Assembly: GCA_900767415.1 (NCBI GenBank)
Contig: CAAFYZ010000052.1
Span: 62,001 to 126,000 of the forward strand
Length of the DNA: 64,000 bases
Direction of reading: 5' to 3'
Source of the DNA: Clostridia bacterium
GTDB taxonomy: Bacteria; Bacillota; Clostridia; Oscillospirales; CAG-272
Positions 8,084 to 16,871 of this stretch are shown in pieces. The notes below the pieces were generated by a model. That model was not told the origin of the DNA, searched no databases, and worked only from the letters and a program-made list of their open reading frames with translations. How positions within the stretch are numbered: position 1 is the first letter of the stretch; each line of letters opens with the position of its first letter. A program made the translations under genes and the position numbers.

Positions 8084-8173
8084 CTGTTATGGTTTCATTG
8101 ACATTTTTTCGAAATTTAGGATTTTTGTCCATTGGAATGATACCGCCCTTTCGGGCGGGTGCGGGGGAAAATA

Positions 8174-10531
8174 TCAGGATTTTTCGCGGGATACGACGCC
8201 GTCGATCCCGCGGATGTCGATCTCCGACACCTCTGCCGCATCCGTGTAATCCACGCGCAAAACGGGTTTTTCGGGGTGCGGGTTCTCCCATTCGTAAGAA
8301 TAATAGGTCCGTATCGACCCGTCGGGGGATTTTTCCGTGCGGGCATCGGTAAAATAGGTGAAGAAATATCCCACGTGGCGGTAGTAGAAGTAGGGCGTGG
8401 GAGTCCCCTGCCTCGTGCCGCGGTATCCGATGCTGTACCCGTAGTCGGCGTCTATCATCTCTGTCGTGCCGTCCGCATAGGTCACCGTGTAACTGCCCGT
8501 CTTCAGACCCGCCGAGGGGCTGTCTGCATACGCGGGTTTCATGAACTCGCGCGTCGCGGCGTGGGTGAAAATCAGACTGTCAAACCGCCCGTCGCCGTCG
8601 CGGGGCGGCGTCATGCCGCACGTCCGATCTCCCGTAAACGGCAAGAGCCGTGCCCCACTCTTATGCGAGGGTGCCGTCCTGCCGCGCAGGCGGTCGCGGA
8701 GGGAGGGCATCATCGCCGAGAGGATGGCGTCATACGCATAGCGGAGCCGCTCGTCATAGTCCGCGCTCCACAGCATCTCCGCGGTATAAAGCATATCGTA
8801 AATCTTGCCGTTCGTGCCGAGCCGCTTCTCCTCGGTACCGCACCACATCGAAATCTGCGCACCGAGGACGCCGTCCTTGCTCACGCGGCGGCGAAAGCGC
8901 GGATAATGGCTCGAATACATATTCCCGAAGACCACGCGAAAGCCCTTTTCGAGCAGATTGTCCTCGATGTCCTGATCCACGTGGAAATACCAGATAAAAT
9001 CGAGAATGACGATATCTTTCGGTATCCTGTCGATTGCGGCGGGCGTCCGGTATGTCGTCACGGGCTGGAGCATATCGCCCCATATCATCATGCCGAGACC
9101 GCGCTCTTTCAGATAGTCGTGATAGCGGATCACGTCCTGCGCGTAAAGTGCGGCGGGGTCCTTCCCCCGACACCGCTTGCAGACGCCGATCTCGTAGACC
9201 TCGTCGTGTCCCATGTGCACGTATTTTTTCGGACGGATGACCTCTATGATCTCGTCCAGAAGATCGAAGACGATCCGATACGGCTCTTCGAGCGAGGGGC
9301 AGTAGCAATGCGGATAGAATTTTGCCGGGGGGATGTCCGCGGCGTTCTCGTCCGTCTTCGTCTGCGACTCTTCGCCGTCGGGGATCTCGGCAAGCTCCGG
9401 GTGAGCGACGGTGATCGTCTGGACGTGCCCGAGCGACTGCACCTCGGGAATGATGTCGATGCCGAACGAACGGATATATGCCGCAAAATCGCGGACGGTC
9501 TCCTTGTCGACCGCCTCCCGTCCTCCGACGTCGGCGTGCGGGAAGGTCGGCCACAGCCCCTCCGCCGCCATCTTCTTCGCATGGTCCGTCGCCTCGTTGA
9601 TCTCGGGGTGGCTGTCGAACTTCATGCCCGCGCCGATCTCCAGAATGACGGTATTGTACCCCATCGGGGAGATGACGTATTTGATCAGCCGCTTCGCAAA
9701 GTCATATTGCCCGTACCCCGGCAGATAGAGATGCACCCCGCGGAAGGGCATACACGGGCGGTCGGCGATCTCGCACGCCGGCACCGTTTTGTCCCGCAGA
9801 AGTTTTACGACCGTCTCGGCACCCGAGACGAAGCCGCGCTCGTCCGCCGCCGAGATGAAAATGCCGTCCGTGCCGATCTTCAGGCGATAGCCGTTCTCCC
9901 CCACCGAAGGGTCGGGCGCAAAGACAATCCTGCCCTCCCCGCGCGAAAGTTCCGTCCCGCAGACCTCTTTTACCTTTTCGGTCAGGACGGCGGCAGCGCA
10001 CGCCGCGGCGGCGGGGACGGAAGAGATGCCGCCGAAAGAGGCGATCTCATACCGCCCGTCGGAAAAGCGGCTCTCCGCAGGCGTCGGATACACGACGTTT
10101 TCATCCGTCACCGCACCGTAAATGCCGATGCCGGCCAGTTCGATGTGCGCGAAGGGGGAGGCGATCTCGAGCGTAAAGTCGCGCACTCTCTCTGCGACGG
10201 TCAGCCGCGCCTCCCCGCGTCGGATCGTGTGGTTCGTCTCCGCGTGATATTCGGCAAGGACACCTTCTCCGTCGGCACGCAAAACGCGGAGCGAACGGAT
10301 CCCGTCGCACGCAACGCGCACCGAGACCGTGTCGACGAAGCACTCTTCGGAGAGCGAAACGCAAAGGCGGAGCGGCTCGTCGAAATACTCCGCCATATCC
10401 ACGAAAAAGCGCGTGTCGGCGAAGGGGTTCGCCTCGGGCGGGAGCGTGATCTCACGCTGTGGGTATTTGCCCCGCAGTTTGTATTTTACCAAAACAGGCG
10501 AACGTTCGCCGTCGAGTCTACCGATAAACAT
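8174..10531 (-). CDS. Glycoside hydrolase family 20 (beta-N-acetylhexosaminidase-like)
   Basis: A 785-residue protein with a GH20 catalytic barrel. The hallmark HMGHDE motif supplies the Asp-Glu catalytic pair at residues 443-444, the barrel starts with FRGVHLYLPG near 264, and GYNTVILEIGAGM follows. GH20 enzymes release terminal N-acetylhexosamine from glycans by substrate-assisted catalysis. The N-terminal 250 residues are beta-rich, probably a GH20b-type domain. There is no signal peptide, so it should act inside the cell on imported oligosaccharides. The ATG at 10531 has AAAGGAG seven bases upstream; the longer TTG frame from 10564 has none. A promoter lies at 10600-10628 and a terminator at 8044-8083. 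Confidence 0.87.
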   Translation of the reverse strand: MFIGRLDGERSPVLVKYKLRGKYPQREITLPPEANPFADTRFFVDMAEYFDEPLRLCVSLSEECFVDTVSVRVACDGIRSLRVLRADGEGVLAEYHAETNHTIRRGEARLTVAERVRDFTLEIASPFAHIELAGIGIYGAVTDENVVYPTPAESRFSDGRYEIASFGGISSVPAAAACAAAVLTEKVKEVCGTELSRGEGRIVFAPDPSVGENGYRLKIGTDGIFISAADERGFVSGAETVVKLLRDKTVPACEIADRPCMPFRGVHLYLPGYGQYDFAKRLIKYVISPMGYNTVILEIGAGMKFDSHPEINEATDHAKKMAAEGLWPTFPHADVGGREAVDKETVRDFAAYIRSFGIDIIPEVQSLGHVQTITVAHPELAEIPDGEESQTKTDENAADIPPAKFYPHCYCPSLEEPYRIVFDLLDEIIEVIRPKKYVHMGHDEVYEIGVCKRCRGKDPAALYAQDVIRYHDYLKERGLGMMIWGDMLQPVTTYRTPAAIDRIPKDIVILDFIWYFHVDQDIEDNLLEKGFRVVFGNMYSSHYPRFRRRVSKDGVLGAQISMWCGTEEKRLGTNGKIYDMLYTAEMLWSADYDERLRYAYDAILSAMMPSLRDRLRGRTAPSHKSGARLLPFTGDRTCGMTPPRDGDGRFDSLIFTHAATREFMKPAYADSPSAGLKTGSYTVTYADGTTEMIDADYGYSIGYRGTRQGTPTPYFYYRHVGYFFTYFTDARTEKSPDGSIRTYYSYEWENPHPEKPVLRVDYTDAAEVSEIDIRGIDGVVSREKS

Positions 10532-10599
10532 ATCCGTCTCCTTTGTAATGGAATAAAATTGCAATTGAATAAACGAGAGCCATCGGCGGTACCGTCATG

Positions 10600-10628
10600 A
10601 GTATACATGATTTTCGCAAAAAAAGCAA
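10600..10628 (-). promoter_or_regulatory. Promoter of the GH20 gene
   Basis: On the minus strand TTGCTT and TATACT are spaced by 17 bases, 69 bp upstream of the GH20 ATG. Confidence 0.6.
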
Positions 10629-10726
10629 TCCGCCGCCGCGCAAACCGCAAGGATCGCAACGGCAGGGTGGAAAAAGCGCAACTTTTGCAATCCCGCAGCG
10701 TGGTTTTTCGTGTTTTTCCCGTTTCT

Positions 10727-10768
10727 GAAAAAAAGAACCGGGCGGCGGCTGTCGTTCGGTTCTTTTTT
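10727..10768 (-). terminator. Terminator of the tcdA operon
   Basis: AAAGAACCG and CGGTTCTTT pair around a GC-rich loop, with T-runs on both sides. It lies directly beyond the tcdA stop at 10787 and separates that operon from the GH20 gene. It could work in both directions. Confidence 0.7.
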
Positions 10769-10786
10769 CGGACGCCGCGCGGGGCG

Positions 10787-11548
10787 TCAGTCTTCTTTGA
10801 TCAGATCCTTTACCACCTCGCCGGCGAGCATCAGCCCGACGACGGGGGGGACGAAGGAAATGCTGCCGGGCGGGACGCGCCCTTTGGTCGGGGCGGGTGC
10901 CCCCTGCGGCTTTTTCGGTATCTCTTCGGAATAGACCACTTTCAGCCGGCGGATGCCCCGCTTGCGAAGTTCGAGCCGCATCACGCGGGCGAGGGGGCAG
11001 ACCGCCGTCGCCGAAATGTCCGCGACGCGGAAGGCGGCGGGATCGAGTTTATTCCCCGCGCCCATCGCCGAGATGATCGGCGTCCCGCACTTTTTCGCTT
11101 CTTCGACGAGAGAGAGTTTTGCCGCGACGGTATCGACGGCGTCGACGATGTAATCGTAAGAGGAAAAATCAAACGACCCCGCCGTCTCGGGAAGATAAAA
11201 CACGGCGTGCGTGCGGACGGTGCAGTCGGGGCGGATCGAGAGGATCCGCGCCTTCGCCGCCTCGACCTTCGGCATACCGAGCGTGTCGCGCGTGGCGACG
11301 ATCTGTCGGTTGAGATTGGAGAGTGCGACGGTGTCGGCGTCGATAAGGTCCAGTGCGCCGACCCCCGCGCGGGCGAGTGCCTCGACCGCGTATCCGCCGA
11401 CGCCGCCGACGCCGAAGACGGCGACGCGTGCGCGGGCGAGTTTTTCCACCGCGGCGTCTCCGATCAGCATACGGGTGCGGATCAGGGGATCTTCTTCGGG
11501 AGACGCAGGGGCGGCTTTCTTATCTTTTTCGTCCATTTTGTCAATCAT
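10787..11548 (-). CDS. tcdA: tRNA threonylcarbamoyladenosine dehydratase (TcdA/YgdL)
   Basis: A 253-residue ThiF/MoeB/HesA-superfamily E1-like enzyme. A Rossmann GVGGVGGYAVEALARAG motif binds ATP, followed by LIDADTVALSNLNRQ and DAVDTVAAK, the pattern of TcdA rather than MoeB or ThiF. TcdA uses ATP to cyclise t6A to ct6A at position 37 of ANN-decoding tRNAs. The start is uncertain: ATG at 11548 is preferred, with TTG at 11557 and ATG at 11536 in frame and no strong ribosome site. The gene follows the CmpB-like gene closely and shares its direction. Confidence 0.88.
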   Translation of the reverse strand: MIDKMDEKDKKAAPASPEEDPLIRTRMLIGDAAVEKLARARVAVFGVGGVGGYAVEALARAGVGALDLIDADTVALSNLNRQIVATRDTLGMPKVEAAKARILSIRPDCTVRTHAVFYLPETAGSFDFSSYDYIVDAVDTVAAKLSLVEEAKKCGTPIISAMGAGNKLDPAAFRVADISATAVCPLARVMRLELRKRGIRRLKVVYSEEIPKKPQGAPAPTKGRVPPGSISFVPPVVGLMLAGEVVKDLIKED

Positions 11549-11563
11549 TCTTTGCAATACGTG

Positions 11564-12355
11564 TTATTTTGCCTGTTTTTCTTCGGCTTTATTCTTTGCT
11601 TTTTCTTCCCTCTTCGCACGACGCCATGTGCCGAGGCGTTCCCGCAGGAGGTTTAACTGCTCGTTATGTTTCCCCGACGACATCGTGGGGAACGCATCCA
11701 GGATACGGCGGGCGGCACGCTGGGCTTTTGCCGACAGCTTCGTATACTGCTCTTCGAGCGCGACGGTGCCGCGATACACCTTGTCCCCGAGCGTGTTGCT
11801 CCCGCGGTGAAGCTCTTCCGCTATCTTATCCAGCGCACCAAGGCGACGGTTCAGACCGATGACCGAGGCGACCGAGACGGAAAAGTCGATAAGAAGCACC
11901 GTGAAAAAGACGATCTCAATGAGGAGCGCGATGTGATCTCCGATCAGGGCATACAGCCCGTCGAAGAGAGGAAACAGCAGTTTTACCACGCCCGTGCAAA
12001 GAAGTCCCCAGATCAGGGAAAAGCGCAGGCAGATATAGCCGCCGATGTTGAACTTCTTCCCCGAATAGTCCCACCACTTGGTATGAAAGAGCTTGTCCAT
12101 CAGAAATCCCGTCACAAGCTCGAGCGTGCTGGTCACGAGCACCGAGGCGAGAAAAAGCAGAATCCACTTGTCCCGCAGGACGCCGAGCGTCGCATAAATC
12201 GCCGCGACGCCCGCGCCGTAGATCGGGCAGACGGGACCGTTACAGAAGCCGCGGTTGACGAACCTGCCGCTCTTCACCGCCGCGAACGCCACCTCGAGAA
12301 TCCACCCGAGAAAGGCAAAAATCATGAAATAAAACAGAATGAGCGTAATCTTCAT
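11564..12355 (-). CDS. Putative ABC-transporter type IV / CmpB-like membrane protein
   Basis: A 263-residue protein with four to six hydrophobic segments in residues 1-165 and a charged cytosolic tail. Motifs GRFVNRGFCNGPVCPIYG, WWDYSGKKFNIGGYICL and SLIWG match family PF06541, common in Firmicutes and without a proven function despite its ABC-transporter label. The C-terminal tail is a Lys/Glu/Arg-rich helix. No ATPase gene is adjacent. It starts at ATG 12355 and is followed after 15 bp by tcdA, so the two are likely co-transcribed. Confidence 0.8.
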   Translation of the reverse strand: MKITLILFYFMIFAFLGWILEVAFAAVKSGRFVNRGFCNGPVCPIYGAGVAAIYATLGVLRDKWILLFLASVLVTSTLELVTGFLMDKLFHTKWWDYSGKKFNIGGYICLRFSLIWGLLCTGVVKLLFPLFDGLYALIGDHIALLIEIVFFTVLLIDFSVSVASVIGLNRRLGALDKIAEELHRGSNTLGDKVYRGTVALEEQYTKLSAKAQRAARRILDAFPTMSSGKHNEQLNLLRERLGTWRRAKREEKAKNKAEEKQAK

Positions 12356-12391
12356 GCGCCCCGTCTCTCCCTTCCGAACGTCCGACGGACG

Positions 12392-13081
12392 TCAGAGTTC
12401 CACCGCCCGGTACGGGAGGAAGATCATCGCATCGTCAAAGTCGAAGGTGCGGGGGTCGATCTCGTCGAACAGACCGTAATGGACGGGGATCGCGTGCTTT
12501 GCCCCGATCTCGTACGCAAAGTCGGCGGCGTCGCGCGCGTTCATGTTGTTGCCGACCCCGTTGATCGGAAGGAACGCATAGTCCACGCCGTCCTCCACGA
12601 GTTCCAGCACTTCGTCGATGACGTCGTAATTATAGAGGGTGTCGCCGCCGATATAATAGGTCGCGTTCCCGTCGTCGATGATAAAGCCGACGGCACTCGG
12701 GTCGCTGTGCGCCGCCTTCACCGAATAGAAGGTGAGATTCTTCTCGCTCCAGACGGTGTGCGGGTTCATGAGGACGTAGTTGTGCCCGTGCCCGTATTTC
12801 ACCAGTTCCCGCCATGCGTTCTCGGGGGCGAGGACCGTGATCTGACGGTCGGTATCGAGAAAATGCGCGAGCGTCTGCGGGTCGAGATGGTCGAGATGGT
12901 CGTGCGTGATGAGAAGGAAGTCGGGCTTCTTCTCAAAGAAGGATTCGTCGACGGGGACCCTGCGGTGCTTTGCGGGGTCGAGCGTCTCCCCTACCGAATC
13001 CGAGAGGTAGGGGTCGACGAGGACGGTAACCTTCCCGTTTTCAAACAGCAGACCTGCCTGTGTGAGCCATGTAACTTTCAT
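12392..13081 (-). CDS. Metallo-beta-lactamase-fold hydrolase (UlaG-like)
   Basis: A 229-residue protein of the metal-dependent hydrolase family related to UlaG/UPF0173. It begins MKVTWLTQAG, has LVDPYLSDS, the metal-binding HDHLDHLD motif near residue 62, YIGGDT and a terminal segment HAIPVHYGLFD. The start at 13081 is fixed by AAAGGAG upstream; the frame reaching back to 13294 would overlap the PAP2 gene and has no ribosome site. The substrate cannot be read from sequence. It lies between the PAP2 and CmpB-like genes on the same strand. Confidence 0.85.
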   Translation of the reverse strand: MKVTWLTQAGLLFENGKVTVLVDPYLSDSVGETLDPAKHRRVPVDESFFEKKPDFLLITHDHLDHLDPQTLAHFLDTDRQITVLAPENAWRELVKYGHGHNYVLMNPHTVWSEKNLTFYSVKAAHSDPSAVGFIIDDGNATYYIGGDTLYNYDVIDEVLELVEDGVDYAFLPINGVGNNMNARDAADFAYEIGAKHAIPVHYGLFDEIDPRTFDFDDAMIFLPYRAVEL

Positions 13082-13119
13082 ACCTTTTTCTCCTTTTCCG
13101 AGTCGCATATCGGATAAAA

Positions 13120-13623
13120 TCAAATAAAATGCAAAACGATAAGACCGACCGCCCCCGAAAGCACGCCGGCAAGATACCCGCACACGACGTCGCGCGGGAA
13201 GTGCAGACCGAGGAGCACGCGGTCGACGGCGAGCAGGGCGGCAAGCCCGAGCGAAATCCCGCCGAAGGTCGGGGAAAACGCGAGCATCACGCACCCGAGG
13301 AACGCGGCGGAAAAAACGTGGCGGCTCGGGAAGGCACCGTGGCGGATCTTCTTCTCCTTCCCCGAGGGGTGCCCGAGTCCGAACACCTCATACGGTCTCT
13401 GCGCGTGCAGAAGATGACGGATGCCCGTGACGACGGCAAACGGAAGTGCGAGAATCCCCGCGACTTTCAGCGCGAGCCACCCGTCTTTTTGCCACGCCGT
13501 GGCAATCATGTAAAGAAATGCGTACAAAGAGACGCAAACGGAGAAAAGATCGAAGACGCGCAGCCCTTCGGTCAGCGTCTCGTCCTCTCTGACCTTTCGC
13601 AAGGTCGCCTCCAGTTTTTCCAT
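13120..13623 (-). CDS. PAP2-family membrane phosphatase
   Basis: A 167-residue membrane protein with the three phosphatase motifs of the PAP2 superfamily: RHLLHAQRP, PSRHVF and RVLLGLHFPRD, each on the side of hydrophobic helices. Such enzymes dephosphorylate lipid phosphates such as undecaprenyl or phosphatidylglycerol phosphate at the membrane. The start codon at 13623 lies close to the divergent alaS region. Transcription probably continues into the UlaG-like gene 38 bp downstream. The substrate is not predictable from sequence. Confidence 0.85.
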   Translation of the reverse strand: MEKLEATLRKVREDETLTEGLRVFDLFSVCVSLYAFLYMIATAWQKDGWLALKVAGILALPFAVVTGIRHLLHAQRPYEVFGLGHPSGKEKKIRHGAFPSRHVFSAAFLGCVMLAFSPTFGGISLGLAALLAVDRVLLGLHFPRDVVCGYLAGVLSGAVGLIVLHFI

Positions 13624-13763
13624 CCGATGTCCCCTCCCCGCCGAAAGCGATGCGGTGCGGCGGCGTTTTTTCTTTTATTATACACGAAACCGAGAGATTT
13701 TGCAAGAGGTTTTGCGGGAATGGCGACTTTTCCGAAGAAAATCGGCGAAGAGGGGAAAATCTC

Positions 13764-13793
13764 TTGACTTTTCCCGCCCGAATGTGCTAAAAT
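13764..13793 (+). promoter_or_regulatory. Promoter of alaS
   Basis: TTGACT and TAAAAT are separated by 18 bases, about 50 bp upstream of the alaS ATG. The short leader leaves no room for a T-box. Confidence 0.6.
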
Positions 13794-13844
13794 ACAGTAT
13801 TAGTAAATATTTTATGCAACATACCCTTCCGGAGGCCACAATTT

Positions 13845-16466
13845 ATGGAATGGACATCACTCAACGATCTGCGCGAAAAGTTCCTCTCTTTCTTTGAATC
13901 GAAGGGACACCTTCGTCTCCCGAGCTTTTCCCTGATCCCGAACCACGACAAATCCCTGCTCCTCATCAACTCGGGCATGGCGCCGATGAAGAAGTTCTTC
14001 ACGGGAGAAGAAGTCCCGCCCCGCCGCCGCGTGTGCACCTGTCAGAAGTGCATCCGTACCCCCGACCTCGAGCGCGTCGGTCATACGGCACGGCACGGCA
14101 CATATTTTGAGATGCTCGGCAACTTCTCTTTCGGCGATTATTTCAAAAAAGAAGCGATTCCGTGGGCATGGGAATTTCTGAACGGCGTCCTCGAGATCCC
14201 GAAGGATCTGCTCTGGCCGTCGGTCTACGAGAAGGACGAGGAGGCATACGCCATCTGGCGCGACGTCATCGGCATCTCCGAAGATCACATCGTCCGCCTC
14301 GGCAAAGAAGACAACTTCTGGGAGCACGGCTCGGGTCCCTGCGGCCCCTGCTCCGAGATCTATTTCGACCGCGGCGAAAAGTACGGCTGCGGCTCTCCCG
14401 ACTGTAAGCCGGGGTGCGACTGCGACCGCTTCATGGAGATCTGGAACAACGTGTTCTCCCAGTTCAATAACGACGGCCACGGCAACTACACCGAGTTGAA
14501 ACAGAAGAACATCGACACCGGCATGGGTCTTGAGCGTCTCGCCTGCGTCATGCAGGGGGTGGACAACCTCTTCGAGGTGGACACCGTGCGCAGGATTCTC
14601 GATACCGTCTGCGGGATCGCCGGCAAAAAATACGGCGCGGACGCAAAAGACGATATTTCCATCCGTGTCGTGACCGACCATATCCGCAGTGCGACCTTCA
14701 TGATTTCCGACGGCGTCATTCCGTCGAACGAGGGACGCGGCTACGTCCTGCGCCGCATCCTGCGCCGCGCCTGCCGCCACGGGAAACTGCTCGGCATCTC
14801 CCGTGCGTTCCTTCCCGAACTCTGCGAGGTGGTCATCTCGCAAAACGAAGGGGCGTACCCCGAGCTGAAAGAGAAGAAAGACTATCTTCTCAAGGTCATC
14901 GCACTGGAAGAGAGCCGTTTCTCGAAGACGATCGACGCGGGGCTCTCGATCCTCTCCTCGGTGATCGAAGACACGAAGAAAAAGGGCGAGCGCGTCCTCT
15001 CGGGTGCCGACGCCTTCAAACTCTACGATACCTACGGTTTCCCCGTCGATCTGACGCGGGAGATCGCGGCGGAAGCCGATCTTACCATCGACGACGCGGC
15101 GTTCTCTTCCCTGATGGAAGAACAGCGCGCCCGCGCCCGTGCCGCCCGCGGCAACATCTCGGGGTGGTCGGATTCGTCGAAGGATCTGCTCTCGCACCTG
15201 CCGAAGACCGACTTCGTCGGTTACGATAGCGACGAGTGCGAAGCGCGCGTGCTCTCGATCCTCGCGGACGAAGAAGCCGTCGACGAGGCGAGCGAGGGAG
15301 AATGTTCTCTCGTCTTCGACCGCACCGTCTTCTACGGCGAGGGCGGCGGACAGGTCGGGGACACCGGCAAAATTACGGGCGGCGACGTCACGCTGACGGT
15401 ACTTGACACGAAGAAGACGAACGACATCTACGTTCATCTGGTAAAAATCGAAAACGGCGTGGTCAGAGTCGGAGATACCCTCCGTCTCGCGATCGACAAA
15501 GAACGCCGCGCCGCCATCCGCAGAAACCATACGGCGGCACACCTTCTGCAGGCGGCTCTGCGCGAGGTGCTCGGCGCGCACGTCGAACAGGCGGGCTCGT
15601 ATGTGGACGAGCGGGAAGTCCGTTTCGACTTCACGCACTTCCAGGGCATGAGTGCGGAAGAGATCGCCCGCACGGAAGAGATCGTGAACGGGCACATCCT
15701 CGCGGCAGAACCCTGCGAGACGGTCGTCACCGACGTGGAAAGTGCGAAGAAGACGGGCGCGACGGCTCTCTTCGGCGAAAAATACGGAGACAAGGTGCGC
15801 GTCGTGCGCGCGGGTGTCTCCTCCCTCGAACTCTGCGGCGGAACGCACGTCGCAAATACCGGCAACATCGGACTGTTCCGTATTCTCTCCGAGACATCGG
15901 TCGCGGCGGGAGTACGCCGTATCGTGGGCGTGACGGGACTCGGCGTCCTTCGCCTGCTCTCGGAGCGGGAAGGACTGATCGCCGAGACGGCGCGCGAGCT
16001 GAAAGCACAGAACCCCGCCGACATCGCGAAAAAGGCGCACGCGCTCCAGGGCGAGATCAAAGAGGCGCACCGCGAGGCGGAATCTCTGCTCGCAAAGAAT
16101 GCGGAGCTGGAAGCCGCGGGGCTCTTCGACCGTGTGAAGACGGTCGGCAAGATGAAACTCCTCACCGCAAAACTCTCCATGCGTCCCGACGCGGCACGCG
16201 GGCTTGCCGACACGGTCAAGGCAAAACTGCCGGACGGCGTCGCGGTCTTCGCCGTCGTCTCGGACGGGAAGCTGAATTTCATCGCCGCCGCGGGACCCGA
16301 GGCGGTCAAAGCCGGCGCACACGCCGGCAAGATCCTCTCCGAAGTCTCCGCCGTCACGGGCGGCAAAGGCGGCGGGCGTCCCGACAGCGCGATGAGCGGC
16401 GGACGCGACCTCGACAAGATCGACGCGGCACTGAAGAGAGCCGAAGAGATCGTCGCGGCACTCTGA
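13845..16466 (+). CDS. alaS: Alanyl-tRNA synthetase
   Basis: An 873-residue class II synthetase that charges tRNA-Ala, of normal family length. The N-terminal catalytic core is intact (FFESKGH, HGTYFEMLGNFSFGDYF, GMGLERL). A cysteine-rich insertion near residues 185-194 follows the core. The editing domain shows HTAAHLLQ and CGGTHV, the zinc-binding residues that clear mischarged Ser or Gly. A coiled-coil C-Ala region follows. The ribosome site is CCGGAGG before ATG 13845. The gene stands alone: its own promoter is at 13764-13793 and a terminator follows directly. Confidence 0.97.
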   Translation: MEWTSLNDLREKFLSFFESKGHLRLPSFSLIPNHDKSLLLINSGMAPMKKFFTGEEVPPRRRVCTCQKCIRTPDLERVGHTARHGTYFEMLGNFSFGDYFKKEAIPWAWEFLNGVLEIPKDLLWPSVYEKDEEAYAIWRDVIGISEDHIVRLGKEDNFWEHGSGPCGPCSEIYFDRGEKYGCGSPDCKPGCDCDRFMEIWNNVFSQFNNDGHGNYTELKQKNIDTGMGLERLACVMQGVDNLFEVDTVRRILDTVCGIAGKKYGADAKDDISIRVVTDHIRSATFMISDGVIPSNEGRGYVLRRILRRACRHGKLLGISRAFLPELCEVVISQNEGAYPELKEKKDYLLKVIALEESRFSKTIDAGLSILSSVIEDTKKKGERVLSGADAFKLYDTYGFPVDLTREIAAEADLTIDDAAFSSLMEEQRARARAARGNISGWSDSSKDLLSHLPKTDFVGYDSDECEARVLSILADEEAVDEASEGECSLVFDRTVFYGEGGGQVGDTGKITGGDVTLTVLDTKKTNDIYVHLVKIENGVVRVGDTLRLAIDKERRAAIRRNHTAAHLLQAALREVLGAHVEQAGSYVDEREVRFDFTHFQGMSAEEIARTEEIVNGHILAAEPCETVVTDVESAKKTGATALFGEKYGDKVRVVRAGVSSLELCGGTHVANTGNIGLFRILSETSVAAGVRRIVGVTGLGVLRLLSEREGLIAETARELKAQNPADIAKKAHALQGEIKEAHREAESLLAKNAELEAAGLFDRVKTVGKMKLLTAKLSMRPDAARGLADTVKAKLPDGVAVFAVVSDGKLNFIAAAGPEAVKAGAHAGKILSEVSAVTGGKGGGRPDSAMSGGRDLDKIDAALKRAEEIVAAL

Positions 16467-16481
16467 TAATATGGAAAGCAA

Positions 16482-16515
16482 AGCCCCCAGGCAGACCCCC
16501 CGGGGGCTTTTTGTA
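16482..16515 (+). terminator. Terminator of alaS
   Basis: AAAGCCCCC and GGGGGCTTT pair around a short loop, followed by a T-run, 16 bp after the alaS stop. Confidence 0.8.
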
Positions 16516-16577
16516 TGTATTTTGAAAAGAATTATTTGCCTTTTTCGTTTATCTAAGATTGGCGTAAGAAACCTTTT

Positions 16578-16688
16578 TCATTCTTCTTTTGATTCGTCAG
16601 GTTCCGAAGACAGAGTAAGTCCTTTCTTACGGAAGAGATCTCCGACGCCGAAGCGCTTTTCGCAGGTGCCTCCTCCACCCCCCGACAT
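16578..16688 (-). CDS. Possible 36-residue small protein
   Basis: Within the 16516-16799 spacer, a minus-strand ATG at 16688 opens a 36-codon frame beginning MSGGGGGTCEKRFG and ending in an acidic tail. A weak GCGAGG lies about ten bases upstream. Nothing else in the spacer looks coding. The glycine run, single cysteine and acidic tail do not match a family I know. It may be a genuine small protein, the end of a decayed gene, or chance. Confidence 0.25.
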   Translation of the reverse strand: MSGGGGGTCEKRFGVGDLFRKKGLTLSSEPDESKEE

Positions 16689-16799
16689 AGATCAGTATGT
16701 CCTCGCCGCCTTTCTCTCATACAGATCTTCCAAGCGGTACCTTAACTGGGAGAAATAGAAAATGGAAACACAAAGTAATAAATCTTAAAAAGCGTTCTC

Positions 16800-16828
16800 T
16801 TGATTTCCTTGCTTTAACAGTGTATAAT
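16800..16828 (+). promoter_or_regulatory. Promoter of the HNH-like orphan gene
   Basis: TTGATT and a perfect TATAAT are spaced by 17 bases, 43 bp before the ATG of the downstream gene, in an AT-rich context unlike the surrounding chromosome. Confidence 0.65.
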
Positions 16829-16871
16829 ATTGTATATATAAATACAAACGAAAAACAAATGTGAGGTTTAT

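Larger units (their letters stand above)
1..8150. mobile_element. Right end of an integrative element carrying a TerY-P-like cargo
   Basis: A complete tyrosine integrase (7099-8022) sits at the right edge of a block of seven leftward cargo genes whose base composition is visibly more AT-rich than the flanking chromosome. The composition change falls between about 8090 and the GH20 stop at 8174, so the right junction is probably there. The left end is outside the window, so attachment-site direct repeats cannot be matched. No conjugation, replication or capsid genes are visible in the part present. It could be an integrative mobilizable element, a defence island or a prophage remnant. The exact boundary is inferred. 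Confidence 0.6.

Noticed and set aside
8159..10600. An 813-codon plus-strand frame opposite the GH20 gene
   Set aside because: It is antisense to a well-recognised enzyme and is rich in Arg, His and Val without domains; it results from the GC-rich codon pattern.
13794..13844. Possible T-box leader before alaS
   Set aside because: The leader is only about 45 nt, too short for a T-box, and lacks its motif.
13857..16481. An 874-codon minus-strand frame opposite alaS
   Set aside because: Shadow of alaS; no ribosome site and no recognisable family.
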